A stretch of DNA of 64,000 bases from Saccharofermentans sp. (GCA_024403855.1 JAKSRC010000007.1:1-64000), one strand, 5' to 3'. Counted from the stretch's first letter, positions 23,594 through 33,062 are shown. Made by a program: numbers and translations. Notes: generated by a model not told the origin, from the letters alone.

Positions 23594-26098
23594 TTATTCT
23601 CCTTCATTGATTGTTACAACGCCGGTGCTTCCGTCAATTGTAATTGTCTGACCGTCTTTAATCTTGCTCATGGCATCCTTGCAGCATACGATCGCAGGAA
23701 TACCATATTCACGAGATACGATTGCTGCATGGCAAAGGATTCCGCCATACTCTGTAACGATGCCGGAAAGAATTGCAAACTTAGGTGTCCATCCGGTATC
23801 AGTAAATCTTGTAACCAATATATCTCCCTGCTGGAGTCTGTCGATTGAATTGAAATCTTCAATGACTCTTGCAGTACCGGTGATCTTACCGTTATTTGCA
23901 CCAAGTCCCTTAATGGAAGATGCACTGTCAGGTGTATCAATAACTGTAAAGTCAGATCCTATCTCGTTGTCGCTTATATAATTTCTGTAAGCGTTATAGT
24001 AAATCTTGTTTTTCGCGATGATGTCGTTAATATCTTCTTTTGTCTTCTTTCCATCGATGTAATCCCAGACATTAGCGACCTTAAGGAACCATACATCTTC
24101 CCACTTCGCGAGAACGCCATCTTTTTCGAGTTTTTTAGCATACTCGATCGTGTACATACGGAGCATATAATAGAATCTCGTAGATACATCACGGAATTCT
24201 TCACGCCACCAGAGCATCTTACGCATATTGGTGACTTTCTCGCTTATCTTCTTATACTTCGAAGAAGACACCTTGCTCTTAAGATCTTCAAGAATCTTCT
24301 CGTAGACTGCGGTTCCTCTCTCCTTATCCTTTGCAGGAGAATAGTCATCGGTAAGAAGCGTCATATCCTTAACCATTGAGATCATGACCTCAGGTTCTTC
24401 GTAGTAGCAGGGATATGTAATATCAAGCTCCTTATCGGAGTGATAGCCGTATTCTTCGATAAGCTTTTTAACAAGCGGAATGTTATATCGACCGTCATCT
24501 ATGTTTTTCGCGATGTCTATAGCTGACGTATCTTTCCAGTACTTTGCATCTTCTTCACTTGCTCTGATCTTTCTTGTTATATCCCACATCTCATAGAACG
24601 GAAGAAGGTGTGAAATGTTATCGATGCTTCCAAGAAGTGACAAATATTCACTCTCAGATACATACTTCAGAAGGCTGTCCTTATACAAAGACTGGTGAAT
24701 CGTGTTAATAAAGATCTGCCAGAAATATGTCGTCTCAGATCTTAAGTAAGTCTCTTTGGTAATCTTGTAATAAGCCTTCGTGATATCTTCAATCGTGCCT
24801 TCATCAAGCTGCTTTTTATAATCGAAATAGATATCCAAAAGTTCCTGCTTATATCGCTCGTTATTCTTCTTACGATCGTTAACTAAGGCCGTCTGCTTAA
24901 GTGCAATCGGAATCAGATGCAAAAGCGCACCGGGTGTAGTTCCGGTAACCTTGCCGTCGCCTTCGTAGTTGCCAACGATACCGTATTCACTATCGAATTC
25001 TCTTTCCTTATAACCGACGATCTGTGCCATGCCGTTCTTTACTACCGAAAGATTCCAATAGCATCTGCCGTAATACATCTGGCCGAGCTTTGCAGGCATC
25101 TGGCTGTCTCGTAAGATCATTGAATCAACGATGAACTTTCTTAATGAATATTCCCAGATGTATTCATAAAGGCTCCACATATAAGGAGTGCAAACTGTCG
25201 CTGATACACCGCCGTCTTTAAAGTCCGCGGTAGACCACATATCTGTAATTCCTGAATAATTGAGCTTGGTAATCCTTCTTGACTGGAGTATAAAAAGTTC
25301 ATCATCCTTTATCGCAAACTCAATATCACAGGGATATCCGAACTTCTGCTGAATGCTTGCGAAAACCTTCGCATATTCTTTAACCTTCTCCTCGCTGATA
25401 AGCTTGTTGGAAGGAGTTCTGTCGGTCTCCTTATCTTCATACCAGTCGTAGTGGTACTGCTCCGGAACGGTCTTACCGCTGACAATATCTTCGCCAAGGC
25501 CCTCCGACACTTCGATAAGCATCGTCTTGTCATTACCTGTTACAGGATCGATCGTAAAGCATATACCACTCTTATCAGAAGCTACCATCTCCTGAACAAC
25601 AACTGACATCTTAAGATCACTCAGATCGATCTTGCGGTTAACAAGATAGCTGAGAATAATCTCTGAGAACATCGACTTATAGCAATCGATAACTCGATCT
25701 TCTACATCTTCCGGCTTCGTATTAAGGAATGTCTGATACTGTCCTGCAAAAGAGAACTCGTCTAAGTCTTCTTTGGTACCGCTGCTTCTGACTGCGTAGA
25801 GTTTGTCTTCTTTTACGATAGACTTAATCTCTTCAATCGTATCTTTGGGAAGACTTGCATTGTCCAAGCAGGCGCAAAGCTTATTTGAGGTCTCTCTTAT
25901 ATTTTCGGAGTTAAGGTTTTCGAGCGAATTGGAAATCTCTGCTTCCAGTTCACCTTTGACAGTCTCATCGTACGTATCGCTATCAAGCACAAAACCACTT
26001 GGAACATTAAGTCCTTCCTGCTTCATTAACAATAGGAATTTACCCTTGTTGCCGAGTTTGCCGTTCTCCTGATTCTTACTGTCTAACCTTACTAACAT
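23594..26098 (-). CDS. Dikinase-like protein B (PEP synthase / rifampicin phosphotransferase architecture)
   Basis: Protein of 834 residues, paralogous in layout to the 18940-21213 product. The N-terminal ATP-grasp domain has LYAVRSSGTKEDLDEFSFAGQYQTFLN (about 98-124), SGICFTIDPVTGN, EGLGEDIVSG and FAIKDDELFILQSRRITKL. A helical central region of about 400 residues follows, then a phosphohistidine domain with the His in GGILCHAAIVSREYGIPAIV (about 785-804). All catalytic elements for ATP-to-His phosphotransfer are present, so both copies should be active, but their central substrate regions differ. It lies 12 bases after the CarS-like gene. Two dikinases in one lipid operon suggest two phosphorylated intermediates or one substrate pair. 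Confidence 0.83.
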   Translation of the reverse strand: MLVRLDSKNQENGKLGNKGKFLLLMKQEGLNVPSGFVLDSDTYDETVKGELEAEISNSLENLNSENIRETSNKLCACLDNASLPKDTIEEIKSIVKEDKLYAVRSSGTKEDLDEFSFAGQYQTFLNTKPEDVEDRVIDCYKSMFSEIILSYLVNRKIDLSDLKMSVVVQEMVASDKSGICFTIDPVTGNDKTMLIEVSEGLGEDIVSGKTVPEQYHYDWYEDKETDRTPSNKLISEEKVKEYAKVFASIQQKFGYPCDIEFAIKDDELFILQSRRITKLNYSGITDMWSTADFKDGGVSATVCTPYMWSLYEYIWEYSLRKFIVDSMILRDSQMPAKLGQMYYGRCYWNLSVVKNGMAQIVGYKEREFDSEYGIVGNYEGDGKVTGTTPGALLHLIPIALKQTALVNDRKKNNERYKQELLDIYFDYKKQLDEGTIEDITKAYYKITKETYLRSETTYFWQIFINTIHQSLYKDSLLKYVSESEYLSLLGSIDNISHLLPFYEMWDITRKIRASEEDAKYWKDTSAIDIAKNIDDGRYNIPLVKKLIEEYGYHSDKELDITYPCYYEEPEVMISMVKDMTLLTDDYSPAKDKERGTAVYEKILEDLKSKVSSSKYKKISEKVTNMRKMLWWREEFRDVSTRFYYMLRMYTIEYAKKLEKDGVLAKWEDVWFLKVANVWDYIDGKKTKEDINDIIAKNKIYYNAYRNYISDNEIGSDFTVIDTPDSASSIKGLGANNGKITGTARVIEDFNSIDRLQQGDILVTRFTDTGWTPKFAILSGIVTEYGGILCHAAIVSREYGIPAIVCCKDAMSKIKDGQTITIDGSTGVVTINEGE

Positions 26099-26110
26099 GT
26101 GATTAATTCC

Positions 26111-26701
26111 TTAAAACATATTTTTACGAAGCTTTGCAAAATAAAGCAGCATATTGAACACGATATGAGTTACCGCACCGATAACTACAAACAAAAGATA
26201 CTTGAGTATTCCAAGTGGATAGAAGAGCCATACAACGAGGGCACAGCCAAATACTGAATCTGCCTGATCGAGGAAAACGAAAAAGCCTTTCATGAAGCCT
26301 TTTAATGTCTTTCCGGGCGTAATATCAAGTCTTCTCTTGAGGAAACTGTTCGGCAGCTCGAAAAGAGCATATCCAAGGCCCAGCAGCAGTCCGATGAGAA
26401 GATTAAAAGTCAAAGTATTCTCGTGATTCTGGTAGAAATAATTGAGCGAACCCATCGACGGATTTTTGCAGAGAAGTCCCCACAAAACTGCAATAAGCAT
26501 ATTGAAAATGATATAGCCCAAAAGACCCTTCCAGGTCTTGTTATCGCCGAAGATTCTCTTACCGTCAACAAAATTCTTGCCGAAATCCATAGGCTTAGAT
26601 AAAGCCTTCAAAATAGGTAGTTTGCACCACACCATCACTATGACGCCCGACAAGATGGCCGGTGCCGTAGTGACATACATCATTAAAATTGTTTTCAACA
26701 T
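26111..26701 (-). CDS. CarS-like CDP-archaeol synthase family membrane protein
   Basis: Integral membrane protein of 196 residues of the CDP-archaeol synthase (CarS, former DUF46) family, identified by RIFGDNKTWKGLLGYIIFN (about 49-67), KTLKGFMKGFFVFLDQADSV and five predicted helices. CarS transfers CMP from CTP to a phosphatidic-acid-like ether lipid. Bacterial CdsA is larger and has a different signature. As the first gene of the operon it would supply the CDP-activated lipid used by the PssA-like enzyme. An AGAGG ribosome site lies five bases before the ATG. Whether the substrate is a diacyl or prenyl glycerol phosphate cannot be told from this protein alone. Confidence 0.8.
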   Translation of the reverse strand: MLKTILMMYVTTAPAILSGVIVMVWCKLPILKALSKPMDFGKNFVDGKRIFGDNKTWKGLLGYIIFNMLIAVLWGLLCKNPSMGSLNYFYQNHENTLTFNLLIGLLLGLGYALFELPNSFLKRRLDITPGKTLKGFMKGFFVFLDQADSVFGCALVVWLFYPLGILKYLLFVVIGAVTHIVFNMLLYFAKLRKNMF

Positions 26702-26702
26702 A

Positions 26703-26756
26703 ATCGCCTCTTTGAATATCGTACCACAACTATATATAACTTTAAATAAAGGCGAT
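26703..26756 (-). promoter_or_regulatory. Leader region of the lipid operon with SD-complementary repeat
   Basis: ATCGCCT at 26703-26709 and AGGCGAT at 26750-26756 are inverted repeats. In the mRNA the start-proximal copy contains part of the ribosome site of the CarS-like gene. A possible -10 (TATATA/TATAGT) lies between them, so whether the distal copy is in the transcript is uncertain. No strong -35 is seen. Confidence 0.25.
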
Positions 26757-26849
26757 GTGTTGAATCATGTGGATAGAAAAGTATTTCTTTATGTTTTTGT
26801 TATATTTTGGAGCAAAATTCAGATGTTCGAAAACACTATCTGCAACAAA

Positions 26850-27914
26850 TCAATTAGTGATTATTCCGCCGCCTATTACTCTGCCCTCTTCGTCGTAGAA
26901 TACGGCTGACTGTCCGGGAGAGACTCCCTTGACTGCTTCATCAAGAGTAACCATGACTTTTCCATCGCCCGTGCATTCGATCGTCGCAGGGCGCTCAGTC
27001 TGGTGATATCTGGCCTTTGCAAGACAGCGTATTGTATCGCCGCAGGAAAGATTCGGAACACTCAAATAATTAACATCACGGCAATTAAACTTATCGACCA
27101 TCAAAGAAGCTTCTGTACCAAGAACTACAGTGTTGTTCTCTGCATCGATCTTAGTTACAAAAGCAGGATAACCAAGTGCAATACCTAAGCCTTTGCGCTG
27201 GCCGACAGTATACTGATGGATACCTTTATGCTTACCAAGGACATTGCCGTCTACATCTACAAAGTTACCTTCTGCAGGTAATGTTTTGTCAGTGTGATCT
27301 TTAATAAAATCAGTATATCTGCCTTCAGTTACAAAGCAGATCTCCTGTGATTCTTCCTTGTGTGCACACGGAAGACCGGCCTTCTCGGCAATGGCTCTTA
27401 CTTCGTCCTTTGTGTATTGACCAAGTGGCATCAGAGTTCTTGAAAGCTGCTCCTGTGTAAGCTTATAGAGCATATATGTCTGATCCTTGGCAATATTTGA
27501 AGCTTTGCGGACGGTATATCTGCCGTTAGGGAGCTTTTCGACATAGGCGTAGTGACCTGTCGCAATATAGTCAGCATCTAAAATATCAGCAAGCTCGATC
27601 ATTTTCGCCCACTTGACGTATCGATTACACTCGATGCATGGATTGGGTGTAAGACCATCGAGATATGCATCAACAAAAGGATCAATAACGCGGTCTTTAA
27701 ACAGTGATGTGCAGTTATGCGGATGGTATTTGATATCGAGAAGATTGCATACATTTCTTGCTTCATCGATCTCACAACATCTGCTGTCGCCTTCCTCATC
27801 TGAACCCCAGACACGGAGAGTAACACCTCTGACTTCATAGCCCTGTTGCTTCAGCAAATATGCTGCAACAGCACTATCAACTCCGCCTGACATTCCTACA
27901 ATTACTTTAGCCAC
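26850..27914 (-). CDS. mnmA: tRNA-specific 2-thiouridylase MnmA
   Basis: Thiolates uridine 34 of Glu, Gln and Lys tRNAs using a persulfide sulfur and ATP. The PP-loop GMSGGVDSAVAAYLL is close to the N-terminus, the first catalytic Cys is in TPNPCIECNRYVKW and the second in ESQEICFV; the C-terminal beta domain ends in AVFYDEEGRVIGGG. A GTG at 27926 is in frame, but AAGGTGAG precedes the GTG at 27914 by seven bases, giving the usual MAKVIVGMSGG start. It lies between the sugar/G1P cluster and the lipid operon on the same strand, 69 bases after GH29. Confidence 0.95.
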   Translation of the reverse strand: MAKVIVGMSGGVDSAVAAYLLKQQGYEVRGVTLRVWGSDEEGDSRCCEIDEARNVCNLLDIKYHPHNCTSLFKDRVIDPFVDAYLDGLTPNPCIECNRYVKWAKMIELADILDADYIATGHYAYVEKLPNGRYTVRKASNIAKDQTYMLYKLTQEQLSRTLMPLGQYTKDEVRAIAEKAGLPCAHKEESQEICFVTEGRYTDFIKDHTDKTLPAEGNFVDVDGNVLGKHKGIHQYTVGQRKGLGIALGYPAFVTKIDAENNTVVLGTEASLMVDKFNCRDVNYLSVPNLSCGDTIRCLAKARYHQTERPATIECTGDGKVMVTLDEAVKGVSPGQSAVFYDEEGRVIGGGIITN

Positions 27915-27983
27915 GTTAATACTCACCTTGAATTATTTTCGCCTGATATAGTCGCACATTTGGACTGATTGAGCAATCAGATA

Positions 27984-29468
27984 TCAGCAGATTTCGATCT
28001 TGAAACAGACCGGTTTATTGTCTGAAGGCACCCTATCGATAACGATCTTAAGACCGTCACCGCTTCTTGAAGTGCTCAAGACTTTATAGTCACCCAACAC
28101 CTCAACATTGCCAGTCACCAGATCGTAGTTTCCTTTGATCCTAAGAGACTTGATCAGGAATTCTGCCTTAGAAGGATTCATGCAAAAGGCGTAAAGATAT
28201 CCATTCTTGTATGTGAATCTGAAATCTTCCGAAGTAAATAACTTCTCGTCGTTATCCATGAATGAACCATCGACATTATTGACTTCACCCTCGCCGAAAA
28301 CCTTCCACGGTATAGTTCCGTAGATGCCTTCGCCGTTAACGCCAAGCCATGAACCGATTTCTTTCAACACCATCGTCTCTTCATCAGTTATTGTTCCGTC
28401 AGGCTTGGGGCCGACATTTAAAAGCAGCATTCCGTTTTTACTGACGATATCTATGAGGTCACAGATAATCTGCCTAGAAGGCTTAAATTCATTGTCCCTG
28501 ATATATCCCCAAGAGAGTTTTCCGATAGCCGTATCAGTCTGCCACGGCAAAGGAGATATTCCGGTCAAAGCACCTCTTTCGACATCGAAAGTCGCTACAG
28601 AATCAGGGAAAGACTGGTGCTTATAATTTATCGTTACTTCCTTACCCCACTCTTCGGCACGGTTATAGTAGTAGGCGCAGAATTTCTTGAGATATGGCTT
28701 AAAAGCAGCGTTATGGATCCATGAATCGAAATAGACAATAGAAGGCTCAAGTTTATCGACGAGTTCACATGTTCTTACGAGCCAGTCCGTGAGCCACTCT
28801 TCTGTCGGTGGCACAGAGAAAGTGTCTGCAATAGTATCGAAAACCTTAGTATCGGCAAGCTCCGGACAAAGATAAGAAGGTCCGTAAAAATCTCTGTATT
28901 CTTCGTCATTTACGTCACTTTCAATCGAGCGTCCCATGTTCATGTAGAAGAAGTGTTCAGCACGGTGTGACGAAGCACAAAAAGCAAGTCCTCTCTCCTC
29001 GCATGCACGCTTTATCTCGGATGCGACATCTACCATAGGTCCCATTTTCGCTGCATTCCAACGATTGAAATCAGTGTCATACATGGCAAAGCCATCGTGA
29101 TGCTCTGCGACAGGCATTATGAATTTTGCACCCGAATTTGCGAAAAGCTCTACCCATTCATCAGCATTGAACTTCTCGCCCCTGAACATAGGAATAAAAT
29201 CCTTGTATCCGAACTTCGAAGGATCGCCAAAGTTTTTGATGTGATACTCATATTCACGTGATCCGGGATTATACATCCATCTCGGATACCATTCACACGC
29301 ATACTGTGGAACGCTATAGATTCCCCAGTGAATAAAGATGCCGAATTTACCCTCGTAATACCAGTCTGGAAGCTTGTGTCCGGACAATGAATCCCATGAG
29401 GCCTTATATCGACCTTCTTCTATTGTTCTGTCTATTATTCTCAGATATTCTTCGTGGTTCATAATCAC
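27984..29468 (-). CDS. Alpha-L-fucosidase, GH29
   Basis: Glycoside hydrolase family 29 enzyme of about 492 residues with no signal peptide, so cytoplasmic. Family features are WYYEGKFGIFIHWGIYSVP near residue 36, AEHHDGFAMYDTDFNRWNA, and the nucleophile Asp in PSIVYFDSWIHN; a beta-sandwich C-terminal domain follows the barrel. It should release L-fucose from imported oligosaccharides. The GTG at 29468 overlaps the G1PDH stop (GTGA); an ATG two codons later at 29462 is the alternative start. Translational coupling to G1PDH is evident. Confidence 0.9.
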   Translation of the reverse strand: MIMNHEEYLRIIDRTIEEGRYKASWDSLSGHKLPDWYYEGKFGIFIHWGIYSVPQYACEWYPRWMYNPGSREYEYHIKNFGDPSKFGYKDFIPMFRGEKFNADEWVELFANSGAKFIMPVAEHHDGFAMYDTDFNRWNAAKMGPMVDVASEIKRACEERGLAFCASSHRAEHFFYMNMGRSIESDVNDEEYRDFYGPSYLCPELADTKVFDTIADTFSVPPTEEWLTDWLVRTCELVDKLEPSIVYFDSWIHNAAFKPYLKKFCAYYYNRAEEWGKEVTINYKHQSFPDSVATFDVERGALTGISPLPWQTDTAIGKLSWGYIRDNEFKPSRQIICDLIDIVSKNGMLLLNVGPKPDGTITDEETMVLKEIGSWLGVNGEGIYGTIPWKVFGEGEVNNVDGSFMDNDEKLFTSEDFRFTYKNGYLYAFCMNPSKAEFLIKSLRIKGNYDLVTGNVEVLGDYKVLSTSRSGDGLKIVIDRVPSDNKPVCFKIEIC

Positions 29469-30520
29469 TTGAAAATCGCCTTAAGTTTCTCATCTGTGGT
29501 AAGGAGTTCTTTTGCAAGAGTCCTGTACTTTTCTTCGTGGAGATAAGTGTGACGGAAAGGCTTCATTGAAGGCGCAAGATCGATCGCCTTGCTGTAGTCT
29601 TCAACTTTCAGATCAAGCGTTGCACAGTAATCCCAGAAGCCTGTCTGAGTAAAGAGTGTATCGACTCTCTTCCATCTGTGATCAGTAACCTTACACATAA
29701 TGTAAGTCGCAATACCTACCTGTATTCCGTGAAGCTGAGGACGCTCAAGGAATGAATCCAGAGCATGGGAGATCAGGTGCTCACTTCCGCTTGTAGGAGC
29801 TGAAGATCCGGCAATCTCATTTGCGACACCACTCATAGCAAGTGAGTCCAAAAGTTCTTTTAAAAAGAGCTCATCCTGAATTGTCTCAAATGGTGTTCTG
29901 ACAAACGAATTGACGGCTTTTTTCGCAACCATAAATGAAAAGTCATTTACTTCATCAAAGCCCTGATCCTCTTCATGCTGCCAGTCGTATGTAGATGAGA
30001 TTTTCGATACCATGTCACCGATTCCGGAATAAAGGAATCTTACGGGTGCGCTCTTAATAACATCTGTATCTACAAGAATTCCGTAAGCCATTTTCGCAGG
30101 CAGAGACTTTCTGTGGCCATTGACGATGAGGGATGCTGATGAGCTCGAAAAGCCATCTGATGAAGAACTCGTAGGAACGCTGATGAAAGGAATCCTTAAG
30201 ATGTAACCAATGTATTTTGCAGCATCGATTACCTTGCCACCGCCCATTCCGATAACAGCCTGAGTCTTATTAGGAAGTTCGAACGCAAGGTTTGTAATGT
30301 CGTTAAAATCGACAGTGTCCATCTCCTGACAGTGAAGAACATTAACGCCTGCCTTCTCGAAAGAAGCGAAGACGACAGGACCGAACATATCAGTCAAACC
30401 GTTTCCAAGAAGAAGTGTTACCTGTGTAAGTCCCGCCTCTTTAAGGAACTCACCGATATTTGCTGTAACACCTTTTTCGATTTTAAGGATTACCGGAATT
30501 GATATCTCATCTTTGGGCAT
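29465..30520 (-). CDS. sn-Glycerol-1-phosphate dehydrogenase (AraM/EgsA family)
   Basis: Iron/zinc-alcohol-dehydrogenase-fold enzyme of 351 residues that reduces dihydroxyacetone phosphate to sn-glycerol-1-phosphate, the backbone enantiomer of archaeal lipids. Evidence: GMGGGKVIDAAKYIGY (cofactor loop, about 91-106), the diagnostic SVPTSSSSDGFSSSSASL (about 114-131), SGSEHLISHALDSFLERPQLHGIQVGIATYIM with the two metal-binding His. Glycerol dehydrogenase lacks the PTSxSxDG block in this form. In Bacillus the homologue AraM lies in an arabinose operon, and here GH51 is also near. The other context is the lipid operon 2.8 kb downstream. It starts 21 bases after the HAD gene. Confidence 0.88.
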   Translation of the reverse strand: MPKDEISIPVILKIEKGVTANIGEFLKEAGLTQVTLLLGNGLTDMFGPVVFASFEKAGVNVLHCQEMDTVDFNDITNLAFELPNKTQAVIGMGGGKVIDAAKYIGYILRIPFISVPTSSSSDGFSSSSASLIVNGHRKSLPAKMAYGILVDTDVIKSAPVRFLYSGIGDMVSKISSTYDWQHEEDQGFDEVNDFSFMVAKKAVNSFVRTPFETIQDELFLKELLDSLAMSGVANEIAGSSAPTSGSEHLISHALDSFLERPQLHGIQVGIATYIMCKVTDHRWKRVDTLFTQTGFWDYCATLDLKVEDYSKAIDLAPSMKPFRHTYLHEEKYRTLAKELLTTDEKLKAIFK

Positions 30521-30541
30521 AAATACTACCTCACTTTCAAG

Positions 30542-31204
30542 TTAACCAATAACTTCAGGAACAACTTTTATGAGCTCATCAAAGCTATTGATAAATGGCA
30601 CTTCGGTATTGATAGTTCCGAAGCCGTATTTGGCATGAATAAAAGGAAAACCGGCCTTAACAGTCGAATCGTAATCGCCCTGAATATCACCTACATAGCA
30701 GGCAGAAGCAAGGCCGTTGCGCTCAGCGATAAGCCTGATATTGGCATCTTTGGGAAGGAAATTATTGCCATAGCATTCAATATCTTCGACCAGGTCTTCC
30801 GGTTTGCCGTAATCAATCTTGTAGTAGTCCAGGAATGCCTCAATGTATCCAGCCTGGCAGTTGCTTACTATATAGACGTGATAGCCCATCTCCTTAAGCT
30901 TTGCCCATGTCTCGCATACACCATCGTAAAGAATGCCGCCGTTAAGTCTTAAATACTCATTCTCGTAATTCTCACAGGCAACTCTTAAAGCATTTCTCTC
31001 TTCGCCTTCTTTGGCATACGGGAAAAGATTATCAGCTATGACATCCATAGTCTTTCCCATATTTCTCTGGATATCGTCACGGGTTATGATCTTATCCGTA
31101 AATCCTGCCTCCTGAACCTTAACAGTCCAAGATTTGGCAACATTCTCGGCCGAATCCCAAACTGTGCCGTCCATATCGAAAATAACACCTTTTTTGGATT
31201 GCAT
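30542..31204 (-). CDS. HAD-family phosphatase
   Basis: Haloacid-dehalogenase-fold hydrolase of 220 residues, phosphoglycolate-phosphatase-like. Motif I is VIFDMDGTVWDS (about 8-19), motif II YIVSNCQ, and motif III ACYVGDIQGDYDSTVKAG, with a helical cap between I and II. It should remove phosphate from a small phosphorylated metabolite. In the Bacillus ara operon a HAD phosphatase (AraL) precedes AraM, and the same order occurs here, although this one belongs to a different HAD cap class. The gene lies 22 bases after the Cys-rich small gene. Confidence 0.86.
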   Translation of the reverse strand: MQSKKGVIFDMDGTVWDSAENVAKSWTVKVQEAGFTDKIITRDDIQRNMGKTMDVIADNLFPYAKEGEERNALRVACENYENEYLRLNGGILYDGVCETWAKLKEMGYHVYIVSNCQAGYIEAFLDYYKIDYGKPEDLVEDIECYGNNFLPKDANIRLIAERNGLASACYVGDIQGDYDSTVKAGFPFIHAKYGFGTINTEVPFINSFDELIKVVPEVIG

Positions 31205-31226
31205 TTTTACTCCTTTACGAGGCTTA

Positions 31227-31472
31227 TTACCATTTGCTATATGGGCACCTGCCCTTTTTTAAACTGGCGCGGATCTCAACAAAGCATCCGCACGCAAGGC
31301 AAGTCCCCTGATTAATCTTGTCGCATTCTTTACAAACTGAAAGTCTGGAAGACGCAATATCTTCCGCAACCAGATCAGCTTCAGGAAGAGCTTTGAGGCC
31401 ATCTACAATGAACTTCTCATAGTCTTCCTTGCTGATATCTTTTAACAGACAACGTCTGCATGGTTTTGGCAT
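31227..31472 (-). CDS. Small Cys-rich protein (DUF6171-like)
   Basis: Protein of 81 residues with eight Cys: Cys5/Cys8 (CRRC), Cys47/Cys50 (CKEC), Cys58, Cys61 and Cys63 (CLACGC) and Cys76 (CPYSKW). The C-terminal pattern CKxC...CxxCGCxVExRA...CP..W resembles the DUF6171 family found in many Clostridia. It probably binds zinc or an iron-sulfur cluster; its role is unknown. It begins two bases after the GH51 stop and is translated within the same operon. Confidence 0.7.
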   Translation of the reverse strand: MPKPCRRCLLKDISKEDYEKFIVDGLKALPEADLVAEDIASSRLSVCKECDKINQGTCLACGCFVEIRASLKKGRCPYSKW

Positions 31473-31474
31473 TT

Positions 31475-32986
31475 TCAGATCTCTACTTCGATGTGCATTA
31501 CGCTTGATGCAGGAATCGTAAATACGAGCTTATCGCCATCGATCTTAATGTCATCGAAAGCCTTCTCTGTAACAACATCCGGATTATCGAATGTGTTGTA
31601 ATCGTCCATCTTACCGCCAACGATTGTAGCCTTTACGGACTTAATTGCTTCGCCCATAAGATTGCTTGCAACTTCGTAAGAATCTGTGCAGGAGAGGTTG
31701 CCCAATGTGATATGAACCTTGCCATCCTTGCCCTTTGAAACTGATTCATGGAGATTAGGAACCATGTACTCATCTTCAAGACCGATCTTGGAGCAGTTAA
31801 GTGAGCTCTCCAAAAGTTCGCCGTCCTGGTGGCTTGAGAACATCTTAAACACATAGTATGTAGGTGTCTTAACCATCTTATCGCCTTCAGTAAGGATTAC
31901 TGCCTGAAGAACGTTTACAAGCTGAGCGATATTTGCCATCTTAACGCGCTTGCAGTGCTTGTTGAAGATGTTGAGATTGATGCATGCGATAAGTGCATCT
32001 CTGATCGTATTCTGCTGGTAGAGGAAGCCCGGATTGGTGCCTTCTTCAACGTCATACCATGTACCCCATTCATCGACCATAAGACCGATCTTGCACTCAG
32101 GATCGTATCTGTCCATGATGGCAGAATGCTTCTCGATAAAGTCTTCCATTGCGAAAGTCTTAGCAAGAGTCATGTACCATTCTTTGTCATTAAACTTTGT
32201 TGCAGAACCCTTCTTTGCCCAATCGTAAGGAAGCGTGTAGTAATGGAGAGTAAGGCCGTCCATGTAACCGAAATTCTGAGGGAATGTACCCTGCTGTCTG
32301 AAGCACTCGTGAAGCATTGTCTCTGTCCAGTTGTAGTCCTTATCTGAAGGACCTACAGCGAGCTTCTTGATCTTCTTATCAGGGTTGAACTGCTTAATGA
32401 ATGTCTGATAATGCTTATAGAGGTTGGCATAGTATTCAGGAACCATGTTACCGCCACAGCCCCATGTCTCATTACCTACAGCGAAATAATCGACTGTCCA
32501 GGGCTTCTCACGACCGTTAGCTCTTCTGAGATCAGCCATCGGAGATACGCCGTCAAAAGTCATGTACTCGACCCATTCGCTCATCTCCTGAACAGTACCG
32601 CTTCCGATGTTACCATTTACATATGTCTTACAACCGAGCTGCTCTGCAAGTTCCATGAACTCGTGAGTACCGAAGCTGTTATCTTCTGTAACTCCACCCC
32701 AGTTTGTATTTACCATCTTCTTTCTGGATTCCTTGGGTCCGATACCATCCTTCCAGTGGTATTCATCTGCAAAGCATCCACCCGGCCAGCGAAGAACCGG
32801 AATCTTCATCTCTTTGAGCGCCTCAACGACGTCGTTACGCATACCGTTTGTATTGGGAATAGAAGAGTTCTCTCCGACGTAAACGCCTTCGTAAATACAT
32901 CTTCCCAAGTGTTCTGAAAAGTGGCCCTGAATCTCAGGATTGATGTGTCCAAGCTCTTTGCCTGTGTTGATAAATAAGTTGTACAT
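31475..32986 (-). CDS. Alpha-L-arabinofuranosidase, GH51
   Basis: Intracellular GH51 enzyme of 503 residues releasing L-arabinose from arabino-oligosaccharides. The acid/base Glu is in [12 protein letters not shown] (about 172-183) and the nucleophile Glu in [11 protein letters not shown] (about 302-312). The N-terminal [21 protein letters not shown] and [19 protein letters not shown] segments are typical. No signal peptide is present. It is the first gene of the GH51-Cys-rich-HAD-G1PDH-GH29 run. A TATAAT on the minus strand (complement at 33055-33060) lies about 70 bases upstream and AAAGAGGAGC gives the ribosome site. Confidence 0.93.
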   Translation of the reverse strand: MYNLFINTGKELGHINPEIQGHFSEHLGRCIYEGVYVGENSSIPNTNGMRNDVVEALKEMKIPVLRWPGGCFADEYHWKDGIGPKESRKKMVNTNWGGVTEDNSFGTHEFMELAEQLGCKTYVNGNIGSGTVQEMSEWVEYMTFDGVSPMADLRRANGREKPWTVDYFAVGNETWGCGGNMVPEYYANLYKHYQTFIKQFNPDKKIKKLAVGPSDKDYNWTETMLHECFRQQGTFPQNFGYMDGLTLHYYTLPYDWAKKGSATKFNDKEWYMTLAKTFAMEDFIEKHSAIMDRYDPECKIGLMVDEWGTWYDVEEGTNPGFLYQQNTIRDALIACINLNIFNKHCKRVKMANIAQLVNVLQAVILTEGDKMVKTPTYYVFKMFSSHQDGELLESSLNCSKIGLEDEYMVPNLHESVSKGKDGKVHITLGNLSCTDSYEVASNLMGEAIKSVKATIVGGKMDDYNTFDNPDVVTEKAFDDIKIDGDKLVFTIPASSVMHIEVEI

Positions 32987-33062
32987 AAGCTCCTCTTTCC
33001 TCGAAAACGATAACTGTAGAGTAAGTTAGAATCTGCTATGAGATTCACCCTTGCATTATACC

